Source of the DNA: Gammaproteobacteria bacterium
Lineage (GTDB): Bacteria > Pseudomonadota > Gammaproteobacteria > Porifericomitales > Porifericomitaceae
Assembly (NCBI GenBank): GCA_028817255.1
Contig: JAPPQA010000008.1
Coordinates: 1 to 18,446, forward strand
Direction: 5' to 3'
DNA: 18,446 nt
Made by a program: the position numbers and the translations under genes. Under the pieces are notes generated by a model. That model was not told the origin of the DNA and ran no database searches. It saw only the letters and a list, made by a program, of their open reading frames with translations. How positions within the stretch are numbered: the first letter of the stretch is position 1; each line of letters starts with the position of its first letter. Below, piece by piece: positions 7,044 through 14,162 of this stretch.

Positions 7044-9235
7044 AGCGCGGCAACAGAGCGGTTTTGCTGGCGGGGAGCGCGTTGTTCGTTCTGTTGCTCA
7101 TCTCCCTGCTGCTGATGAACCAGGCCACCCAGAACTCCGAGCGGTTTAGCCGGATGTACTCCGGGCTGCTGCTGGTCAACGCCTTCGGGCTTGCGGCCCT
7201 CCTGGCGCTCATCGGCCTGAACATCCGCCACCTGATCCGGCAAGTGGTCAAAAAGGCCCCCGGCTCTCTGTTGACGGCGCGCATGGTGACGTTCATTGCC
7301 GTCCTCGTCCTGGTGCCGGTCTTCATTGTGTACGCCTTCTCGCTGGACTTCCTCAGGCGCGGCATTGACAGTTGGTTCGACGTGCGAATCGAACACGCCC
7401 TGGAAGACTCCCTGGAACTGAGCCGGTCGGCGCTGAACATCCGAATGCGGGAATTGCTGCAGGAAAGCAATGCGCTTGCCGAGCAACTCTCCGCCCTGCC
7501 GGACGCCGCCCTGCCGCCGGAACTCGACGACCTGCAAAAACGCTCCGGGGCCAGGGAACTGACCTTGCTGACCCGCCAGGGGGCAATCATCTCGTCCAGC
7601 AGCGACGACGTCACCGAGCTGGTGCCGAGCCGCCCGGAGGAAGCCACCTGGCTGCAATTGCAACAGGGAAACAGCTATATCTCCCTGGACCCGGTGCGAG
7701 AGGGGATCTTCATCCGGGCCATAGTGAACGTGCCGCCCGGAATGCTGGAGAACGAACCCAGGGTGCTCCAGGCCCTGTTCCCCATCTCGGAACAGATGAG
7801 CGAGTTGGCCAACAGCGTACAAACCGCCCTGGGACAATACAAACGGTTGTCCTACCTGCGGTCGCAACTCAAGCTGAGCTTCATCATGATCCTGACCCTG
7901 GTCCTGCTGTTCAGTGTATTCGGCGGGGTATGGGGCGCCTTCATTGCCTCGCGCAAGCTGGTAGCCCCCATCCGCCACCTGGCGCGGGGGACCCAGGAGG
8001 TGGCGGCAGGCAAATACGACACCCAGCTGCCCGTATCCGGGAAGGACGAACTGGGCTCCCTGGTGGTTTCCTTCAACGAAATGACCCGCGAGGTCGCGCG
8101 GGCACAGGAAGAAGCGGAGGCGCAGAACGCCTACCTGCAGGCGGTCCTGGGCCGAATCTCCTCCGGCGTACTGGTCCTGGACGAAAGCGGCCGGCTCCGC
8201 ACCTTCAATGCCGGCGCCGAACAGGTCCTGGGCATTCCTCTTGCCCGGGAAAGCATAGGCAGGACCCTGGCGGAACTCTGCCGGAAACACGAGCAATTGA
8301 CCGCCCTGGTCGCCATGATTGACAAGCGCCTGGGATGCACGGGGGAATGGCGGGAGCAGGTAATCTATTTCGGGCGCATGAGGAGAAGCATCTTGAATTG
8401 CAGCGGCGCCTCCTTTCCCTCCCCGCACGGCGGCGGCGCCAGCCACGTGATCGTTCTGGACGATGTCACCAGGCTGGTCCAGAGCCAGCGGGACGCCGCC
8501 TGGACCGAAGTGGCCAAGCGGCTCGCCCACGAGATCAAAAACCCGCTCACTCCCATCCAGTTGTCGGCGGAGCGCCTGCAAAGCAAGTACGGGAATTCCG
8601 CGCGGCAACCGTCCCCCGAGACGCTGAAGCGCCTCACCAACACGATCATCCAGCAGGTCAAGACCATGCAGGGCATGGTGGACGCATTCGCCAGTTATGC
8701 CCGCCCGCCCAAGTTGTGCCGGACGGCCCTGGACTTCAATCAGTTGCTGCTGGAGAGTCTCGACCTCTACCGGAACGTGGACGCCGCCGCGAAGATTGAC
8801 GCGGATATCGCGGCCCTGCCGCCGCTTTACGCGGACGCGGACAAACTGCGGCAAGTGCTGAACAACCTGCTGAGCAACGCCCTTGAGGCCGATAAGGACG
8901 GCCAACCCATGCGCCTGTCCATCGTGACCCGGGCGATCCGGGAAGGGGAAAACCACTGCATTGAATTGCAATTGAAGGACACCGGGCGCGGGTTCGAAAA
9001 GGCGCTGCTCGACCGCTCATTCGAGCCGTACGTAACCACCAAGACCGGCGGCACCGGCCTGGGGCTTGCCATCGTCAAGAAGATCGTCGAGGACCACGGG
9101 GGAATCGTATGGATTTACAACAACGATCCTCCTCCCGGCGCCTGCGTCGTCTTGCGCCTGCCGCTGGGTTACCCTGACCAGGCCGGCGAGGCCGGCGGCG
9201 CCCTGCATCCCGACTACGAAAAGGCCGCCGTATGA
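7040..9235 (+). CDS. ntrY: NtrY-like membrane sensor histidine kinase
   Basis: Sensor of a two-component pair; autophosphorylates and passes the phosphate to the adjacent NtrX-like regulator. The protein has 731 residues from ATG 7040; a longer frame from TTG 7016 is less likely because the ATG overlaps the upstream stop. Order of parts: hydrophobic segments at about 8-28, 36-58 and 78-98; an extracytoplasmic region to about 275; a further membrane segment at about 278-302; HAMP (about 303-360); PAS (about 365-470, starting AVLGRISSGVLVLDESG); the H-box RLAHEIKNPLTP with phospho-acceptor His497; and the ATPase domain with N-box NNLLSNALEA, DTGRGF, and TKTGGTGLGLAIVKKI. All catalytic boxes are intact. 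The stop overlaps ntrX as ATGA. The signal sensed is unknown; NtrY relatives have been tied to nitrogen status, redox and envelope conditions. Confidence 0.93.
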   Translation: MKRGNRAVLLAGSALFVLLLISLLLMNQATQNSERFSRMYSGLLLVNAFGLAALLALIGLNIRHLIRQVVKKAPGSLLTARMVTFIAVLVLVPVFIVYAFSLDFLRRGIDSWFDVRIEHALEDSLELSRSALNIRMRELLQESNALAEQLSALPDAALPPELDDLQKRSGARELTLLTRQGAIISSSSDDVTELVPSRPEEATWLQLQQGNSYISLDPVREGIFIRAIVNVPPGMLENEPRVLQALFPISEQMSELANSVQTALGQYKRLSYLRSQLKLSFIMILTLVLLFSVFGGVWGAFIASRKLVAPIRHLARGTQEVAAGKYDTQLPVSGKDELGSLVVSFNEMTREVARAQEEAEAQNAYLQAVLGRISSGVLVLDESGRLRTFNAGAEQVLGIPLARESIGRTLAELCRKHEQLTALVAMIDKRLGCTGEWREQVIYFGRMRRSILNCSGASFPSPHGGGASHVIVLDDVTRLVQSQRDAAWTEVAKRLAHEIKNPLTPIQLSAERLQSKYGNSARQPSPETLKRLTNTIIQQVKTMQGMVDAFASYARPPKLCRTALDFNQLLLESLDLYRNVDAAAKIDADIAALPPLYADADKLRQVLNNLLSNALEADKDGQPMRLSIVTRAIREGENHCIELQLKDTGRGFEKALLDRSFEPYVTTKTGGTGLGLAIVKKIVEDHGGIVWIYNNDPPPGACVVLRLPLGYPDQAGEAGGALHPDYEKAAV

Positions 9236-10548
9236 CGGGACAAATACTGGTAGTGGACGACGAGCCTGCGATCTGCAGCCTGCTCAAGGAGATCCTGGAA
9301 GACGAGGGCTTCCGCGTCGATACGGCGGCCTCCGCAAGCGATGCCCACTCCGTCATAGACTCCCACACTCCGAACTTGATCCTGCTGGACATTTGGATGC
9401 CGAACACCGACGGCATCACTCTGCTGCGGGAGTTATCCGGCCGCTTGCAGCCGAAGTGCCCCATCGTGATGATGTCCGGACACGGCACGGTGGAAACCGC
9501 CGTGGAAGCGACCCGCCTGGGGGCCTACGACTTCATCGAAAAACCCCTCTCCACGGCGAAACTGCTGCTCACGGTGCGGCATGCGATGGAGTCCTCCACC
9601 TTGCAGCAGGAGAACCTGATGCTCCGGCGCGGCTGGCCCGGCGAGGCGACAGCCGGAAAGAGCGAGGCAATGCAGGAGCTGCGGGAGCGACTCCAGCGGG
9701 TCGCCCACCACGACACCCCGGTGTTGCTTATCGGCGAATCGGGAACCGACAAAGAACTCTACGCCCGCTATCTCCACTCCTGCTCGAATCGCGCGGCCGC
9801 ACCCTTCGTTTCCTGCCCCGTATCCTCCCTCGGCGCGGCAACGATTGACAACGTGGCCGGCAACCGGAGCAAACGACGGCAGTATTTCCCCGAGCTGCTG
9901 GAAATGGCGCGGGGCGGAATTCTGTTCATAAAAGATATCGCCGACCTGGATCGCAAGCGCCAGTCGCTGTTGCTGGAGATCCTCGGGGAGCGCGCCGGCA
10001 CCCCCCGCCTGATCGCCGCCACCCGCTACGACCTGCAGAAACGGGTGCAGCAGAATCAATTCCAGGACAACCTCTACTACCGGCTGAACGTGGTCTCGAT
10101 CCAAATACCGCCGTTGCGCAAGCACCGCGAGGACATCCCGCAGTTGCTCGAACTCTATGCCAACCTGTTCGCCGAGTGCGACGGCCTGCCCTACCGCCAT
10201 TTCACGGTGGCCGCCCAGAACCGCATGCGCGGCCATTCCTGGCCCGGAAACCTGCGGGAATTGAAAAACGCCGTGCAAAGCCTGTTGATCATGGGCAAAT
10301 CCGATCAGATCGAAATCGAGGAAGTCTCCAAACTCCTGGAGCAACGCTCCGGCGACGAAGGGCCGGGCGGCTTTCCGGCATTCGACTGCCCGCTGCGCGA
10401 AGCCCGGGAGAAGTTCGAACGGGCCTACCTGGAGCACCATCTGAAAAAGGCAAACTACAATATCAGCAAGGCGGCGTTGGAGGTCGGCATGGAGCGGACG
10501 CACCTGCACAGAAAAATAAAGACCCTGGGGCTCCAGACCAGGCACTGA
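9232..10548 (+). CDS. ntrX: NtrX-like response regulator with degenerate AAA+ domain
   Basis: A 438-residue NtrC-family regulator: receiver (1-120), AAA+ domain (about 142-360) and a Fis-type helix-turn-helix (about 395-436, NISKAALEVGMERTHLHRKI). The receiver is intact, with Asp9, Asp10, phospho-acceptor Asp53 and Lys104. The AAA+ domain is altered at key sites. Walker A reads GESGTDKE (168-175) with Asp173 in place of the usual Gly. Walker B reads ILFIKD (230-235) where LFLDE is expected. The stretch from 195 to 222, where GAFTGA for sigma-54 contact should lie, is short and has no such motif. The later parts are kept, including NQFQDNLYYRLNVVSI and WPGNLREL. The protein probably binds DNA under NtrY control but probably neither hydrolyses ATP nor opens sigma-54 promoters; that is inference. 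It lies 30 bp upstream of trkA, so it may control potassium uptake or its own operon. Confidence 0.92.
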   Translation: MTGQILVVDDEPAICSLLKEILEDEGFRVDTAASASDAHSVIDSHTPNLILLDIWMPNTDGITLLRELSGRLQPKCPIVMMSGHGTVETAVEATRLGAYDFIEKPLSTAKLLLTVRHAMESSTLQQENLMLRRGWPGEATAGKSEAMQELRERLQRVAHHDTPVLLIGESGTDKELYARYLHSCSNRAAAPFVSCPVSSLGAATIDNVAGNRSKRRQYFPELLEMARGGILFIKDIADLDRKRQSLLLEILGERAGTPRLIAATRYDLQKRVQQNQFQDNLYYRLNVVSIQIPPLRKHREDIPQLLELYANLFAECDGLPYRHFTVAAQNRMRGHSWPGNLRELKNAVQSLLIMGKSDQIEIEEVSKLLEQRSGDEGPGGFPAFDCPLREAREKFERAYLEHHLKKANYNISKAALEVGMERTHLHRKIKTLGLQTRH

Positions 10549-10578
10549 ATAACCGGGCAGCGGGACTAAGGAAACCGG

Positions 10579-11952
10579 GTGAAGATCATTATCCTGGGAG
10601 CAGGTCAGGTGGGCAGTTCGCTGGCCGCCAGCCTGGTTCACGAAAAGAACGAGATCACCGTCGTTGATACGGCCCAGCGCTTCCTGGAGGGACTGCAACG
10701 GCACGATCTGCGCACTGTATATGGCAACGCCTCGCACCCGTCCATCCTGGAGCGGGCGGGCGCCAGCGAAGCGGATATGATCGTCGCCGTCACCAACAGC
10801 GACGAAACCAACATGCTCGCCTGCCAGGTGGCCTACACTTTGTTCCACACCCCCACGAAGATCGCCCGCATCCGTTCCACGGAATATCTCCGCTATACCG
10901 CTCTCTTTTCCCAGGAATCCCTGCCCATAGACGTGATCATCAGCCCGGAGAACCTGGTCACCGAGCGTGTGTCCAAGCTGATCTCGCTGCCGGGAACGCA
11001 ACAGGTGGTGGACTTCGCGGGCGGCAAGGCGCAGCTGGTGTCGGTGAACTGCGTCCCCGGCAACGACCTCGCCGCAATGAATGTCGGGGACTTCCGCGAA
11101 AAAACGGCGGACCTGGAGTTGCGGATCGTGTTCATCCATCGCCAGGGCAAAACGATGTTCCCCAAGAAAAACACCCGGATGCTGCCGGGCGACGAGGTTT
11201 TTTTCATCGGCTCCCACAAGGCGGTCCAGTCGCTGCTCGGTGAAATCTACCGCAAGGAACCGAGGGTCCACAGGATCATTCTGGCGGGAGGCGGCAACAT
11301 CGGCAAATGTCTTGCCATTGCGCTGGAACAGCATTACCAGGTCAAGATCATCGAGATCGATCCGGAACAAGCGCAGACGGCCTCCGAAATCCTGGAGGAC
11401 GTGATCGTGTTGCAGGGGAGCGCGACGGACGAGGCCCTGCTCACGGAAGAGAATATAGACCGGACCGATGTGTTCTGCGCGATCACCAACAACGATGAAA
11501 CCAACATCATCGCAGCGATGCTCGCCAAGAACCTGGGCGCGAAAAAGGTCATGGCCCTGATCAATCACTCGCGGTTCACCAACCTGGTGCAACAAGGCTC
11601 CATAGACATCCTGATCTCGCCCCAGCTCATCACCATGGGCGCCTTGCTGGCCCATATCCGCAAGGGGGACGTCGTCATGGTCCACTCGCTGCTGGGGGGC
11701 AAGACCGAGGCCATGGAGGCGATCATCCATGGAGACGAGGCATCTTCGCCGGTGGTGGGACGCCCGCTGAAGCAGATTGACCTTCCCCAGGAGACGATGG
11801 TGGGGGCCATCGTGAGAGGGGATGAAGTGATCACCGACTGCCAGGATACCGCGATCCAGGCGGGAGATCATTTGATCGTCCTGGTATCCGACAAGCAGGC
11901 CTTGCCGCAACTGGAGCAACAACTCTTCCAGGTAGGCGCGACCTACCTCTGA
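10579..11952 (+). CDS. trkA: Trk potassium system NAD-binding subunit TrkA
   Basis: Peripheral cytoplasmic subunit that gates the TrkH potassium channel in response to bound nucleotide. The product has 457 residues, matching the usual length of about 458. It has two RCK units, each with a Rossmann fold: GAGQVG (7-12) and GGGNIG (237-242), each followed by a TrkA-C lobe. The repeated motif NSDETNMLA / NNDETNIIA is present in both. Start is GTG at 10579 with AAGGA six bases upstream. It follows ntrX by 30 bp and precedes trkH by 18 bp, so it very likely shares a transcript with both. Confidence 0.97.
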   Translation: MKIIILGAGQVGSSLAASLVHEKNEITVVDTAQRFLEGLQRHDLRTVYGNASHPSILERAGASEADMIVAVTNSDETNMLACQVAYTLFHTPTKIARIRSTEYLRYTALFSQESLPIDVIISPENLVTERVSKLISLPGTQQVVDFAGGKAQLVSVNCVPGNDLAAMNVGDFREKTADLELRIVFIHRQGKTMFPKKNTRMLPGDEVFFIGSHKAVQSLLGEIYRKEPRVHRIILAGGGNIGKCLAIALEQHYQVKIIEIDPEQAQTASEILEDVIVLQGSATDEALLTEENIDRTDVFCAITNNDETNIIAAMLAKNLGAKKVMALINHSRFTNLVQQGSIDILISPQLITMGALLAHIRKGDVVMVHSLLGGKTEAMEAIIHGDEASSPVVGRPLKQIDLPQETMVGAIVRGDEVITDCQDTAIQAGDHLIVLVSDKQALPQLEQQLFQVGATYL

Positions 11953-11965
11953 GCCCGCGGCGGGC
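11953..11965 (+). other. Small perfect inverted repeat in the trkA-trkH gap
   Basis: GCCCGCGGCGGGC, a 13-base palindrome around one central base, lies right after the trkA stop and a few bases before the trkH ATG. As RNA it could form a 5-bp stem. trkH has no clear Shine-Dalgarno, so this structure might affect its translation; that is speculation. Confidence 0.3.
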
Positions 11966-11970
11966 GCGCC

Positions 11971-13425
11971 ATGCAGTTGCCCACGATTACCAAAAACCTC
12001 GGCTACCTGCTGCTGTTCTTCAGCCTCTCCATGCTGCCGCCGCTGCTGTTCTCGTGGTGGGAGGGCGACGGCAACGGCGCAGTTTTCCTGCAGACCTTCG
12101 GCATCATCCTGGCATTGGGAACGGCGCTGTGGGCGCCGACCCGCAAGGCTACCGCCGACCTGCGGTTACACGACGGCTTCATGATCGTCGTGCTGTTCTG
12201 GCTGACGATAGGCTTCCTTGGCGCCATTCCCTTCCTGCTCAGCCCACAGCTGCCCCATCTCGGCGTCACCAACGCCGTGTTCGAGTCCTTCTCGGGGCTT
12301 ACGACCACCGGCGCCACGGTCATCGTCGGGCTTGACGAACTGCCCCGCTCGTTGCTGCTCTACCGGCAGCAGCTCCAGTGGCTGGGCGGCATGGGCATCA
12401 TCATCCTGGCGGTCGCCGTCCTGCCGGGGCTGGGTATCGAAGGGGTGCGGTTGTACCGCATGCAACTGCCGGGGCCGTCCAAAGACATCCAACTGGCCCC
12501 GCGCATCACCGAGGCGGCAAAATCGCTCTGGAATATCTACGTGCTCCTGACGATCAGCTGCGGAATATGCTACTGGCTCGCCGGGATGACGCCCTTCGAT
12601 GCCCTGTCGCACAGTTTCTCCACCGTATCCATCGGGGGGTTCTCCACCCACGACGCCAGCATGTCGCACTACCCCGGCAACGCGGTCAAGATCGTCGCCA
12701 CAGCGTTCATGCTGATCTCCGGGGCCAATTACGCGCTGCATTTCGTCGCCCTGAAGAACCTGACGGCGCGGCCGTATCTCGAAGACCCGGAATTCAATTG
12801 CTATATCCGCCTGCAGCTGCTGGCGGTCGCAATATGCTGGCTGTACCTGGCGGCCAGGTGGGACGCGGGCATAAACGCGGAAACCCTGGTGGACGCCTCC
12901 TTCCAGGCGGTTTCGATCACCACCACCTCCGGTTTCACCGTCTCCACATATCACCAGTGGCCCGAATTCCTGCCCCTGCTGCTGCTGTTCGCCAGCTTCG
13001 CCGGCGCCTGCGTCGGCTCCGTAGGAGGCGGCATCAAGGTCATCCGGCTCATCGTTATCTTCAAGCAGGGCCTGCGCGAGATTCTCCGTCTGAACCATCC
13101 CAACGTAACCACAATCCTCAAGACCGGCAACAGGACCCTGACGACCCGCTCCATAGAGGCGATATGGGGCTTTTTCGCCGCTTACATCGCCATATTCGCC
13201 ATCCTGCTTCTGGCGCTGGTGGCCACCGGGATAGACCAGGTCACCGCTTTCTCCGCCGTAGCCGCGTGCATGAACAACCTCGGCCCCGGACTGGGCGCGG
13301 TCAGCTCCAGCTACGCGGAACTCGGGGCGGCGGCCAAGTGGTTGCTGACCCTGGCCATGCTGCTGGGCAGGCTGGAGCTCTTCCCCATACTCATCTTACT
13401 GAGCATGGGGTTCTGGAGGAAATGA
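11971..13425 (+). CDS. trkH: Trk potassium uptake channel TrkH
   Basis: Inner-membrane potassium channel of the Trk system, working with TrkA. The product has 484 residues, close to the E. coli protein. It is highly hydrophobic, with the four pore-loop repeats of the superfamily visible in order: TTTGAT (about 111-116), STVSIGGFSTHD, TTTSGFTVS and NNLGPGLG. Each carries the central Gly of the selectivity filter. The start is ATG at 11971. The TGA overlaps the ATG of the methyltransferase gene (ATGA at 13422-13425). Confidence 0.97.
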   Translation: MQLPTITKNLGYLLLFFSLSMLPPLLFSWWEGDGNGAVFLQTFGIILALGTALWAPTRKATADLRLHDGFMIVVLFWLTIGFLGAIPFLLSPQLPHLGVTNAVFESFSGLTTTGATVIVGLDELPRSLLLYRQQLQWLGGMGIIILAVAVLPGLGIEGVRLYRMQLPGPSKDIQLAPRITEAAKSLWNIYVLLTISCGICYWLAGMTPFDALSHSFSTVSIGGFSTHDASMSHYPGNAVKIVATAFMLISGANYALHFVALKNLTARPYLEDPEFNCYIRLQLLAVAICWLYLAARWDAGINAETLVDASFQAVSITTTSGFTVSTYHQWPEFLPLLLLFASFAGACVGSVGGGIKVIRLIVIFKQGLREILRLNHPNVTTILKTGNRTLTTRSIEAIWGFFAAYIAIFAILLLALVATGIDQVTAFSAVAACMNNLGPGLGAVSSSYAELGAAAKWLLTLAMLLGRLELFPILILLSMGFWRK

Positions 13426-14117
13426 CTCCGGTGCGAGACGAGAGCGGGCGGAAGTGGGATGCAATCTACCGACAACGGAACCGGGACGCCCCCCCGCCGC
13501 CGCCCTGGGTGCTCCACGCCCACCGGCAGCTGCTGCCGGACACGGGCAGGGCCCTGGACATCGCCTGCGGCACGGGCGGCGGCGCCCTGTTTCTGGCGCA
13601 GCGAGGGCTGCGCACCACCGCCTGCGACATCTCCGGGGAGGCGATAAAACGGTTGCGGCACCTGGCCGGCAGCCGCGGCCTGGAGATCCGGATGCTGGTC
13701 TGCGACGCCGCCGCGGCCCTTGGCCGGCCGCGCCGCTACGATGTAATCACCGTCAGCCGGTACCTGGACCGGGGGCTGATGCCGCTCATCGCGCGGGCCT
13801 GCAAGGACCGCGGCCTGGTTTATTACCAGACCTTCGCCGGCGCGGCCGGCCCAAAGGCGCATCCCCGCAATCCCCTGTACCGGCTCGGGCGCAACGAGCT
13901 GCTGCATTTCTTCCTGGCGCAGGACTTCGAGATCCTGTCCTACCGGGAAGCCCCGGACGGGGACGAAGCAATGCGCGACCAGGCATGCCTGGTCGCCCGC
14001 CGGCGCGGCCAACGCGCCGCGAACAGCCCGGCAAACCGCGGCAGACCGGGAGCGGAAAAACCGGCGGACCGGCGCCCGCCGCGGTCAAAGCAAAGCGGTT
14101 CCCGCAATTGTATATAA
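13422..14117 (+). CDS. Class I SAM-dependent methyltransferase (TehB-like fold)
   Basis: A 231-residue soluble protein. Motif I for SAM binding is ALDIACGTGGGA (about 44-55), and Asp69 in TACDIS is the likely ribose-binding acid. The later stretch GLVYYQTFAG followed by HPRNPLYRLGRNELLHFF matches a small methyltransferase family common in proteobacteria. The substrate is unknown. The last 39 residues are Arg/Pro/Ser-rich and look disordered. ATG at 13422 overlaps the trkH stop; GGAGG ends only two bases upstream, which is close, so GTG at 13431 (spacing about 11) is an alternative start. It is the last gene of the fmt-to-trk run. Its TAA lies within the -10 box assigned to ccmF. Confidence 0.88.
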   Translation: MTPVRDESGRKWDAIYRQRNRDAPPPPPWVLHAHRQLLPDTGRALDIACGTGGGALFLAQRGLRTTACDISGEAIKRLRHLAGSRGLEIRMLVCDAAAALGRPRRYDVITVSRYLDRGLMPLIARACKDRGLVYYQTFAGAAGPKAHPRNPLYRLGRNELLHFFLAQDFEILSYREAPDGDEAMRDQACLVARRRGQRAANSPANRGRPGAEKPADRRPPRSKQSGSRNCI

Positions 14118-14118
14118 T
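14113..14118 (+). promoter_or_regulatory. Perfect -10 box upstream of ccmF
   Basis: TATAAT lies 44 bases before the ccmF ATG and overlaps the methyltransferase stop codon (14115-14117). No hexamer resembling TTGACA sits 16-18 bases upstream, so the promoter is weak or needs an activator. A second, poorer candidate, TAGTAT at 14148-14153, would give an almost leaderless ccmF transcript. ccmF has no visible Shine-Dalgarno. Confidence 0.5.
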
Positions 14119-14162
14119 GGCTCCAACCGAATTGGCCGCCGCGATTGTAGTATCCTCGAATC

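Noticed and set aside
6983..8971. 662-codon minus-strand open frame opposite ntrY
   Set aside because: It mirrors the ntrY coding sequence; the His, Gln and Gly-rich product shows no motif and no start signal.
9433..11922. Long open frame of 829 codons on the minus strand across ntrX and trkA
   Set aside because: It lies opposite two clearly conserved genes. Its product has no recognisable domain and is rich in residues expected from reading GC-rich coding DNA backwards.
12378..13421. Upstream extension of the methyltransferase frame through trkH
   Set aside because: The frame is open by chance inside trkH. The methyltransferase fold begins only after the ATG at 13422, and the upstream part is Arg/His-rich with no motif.
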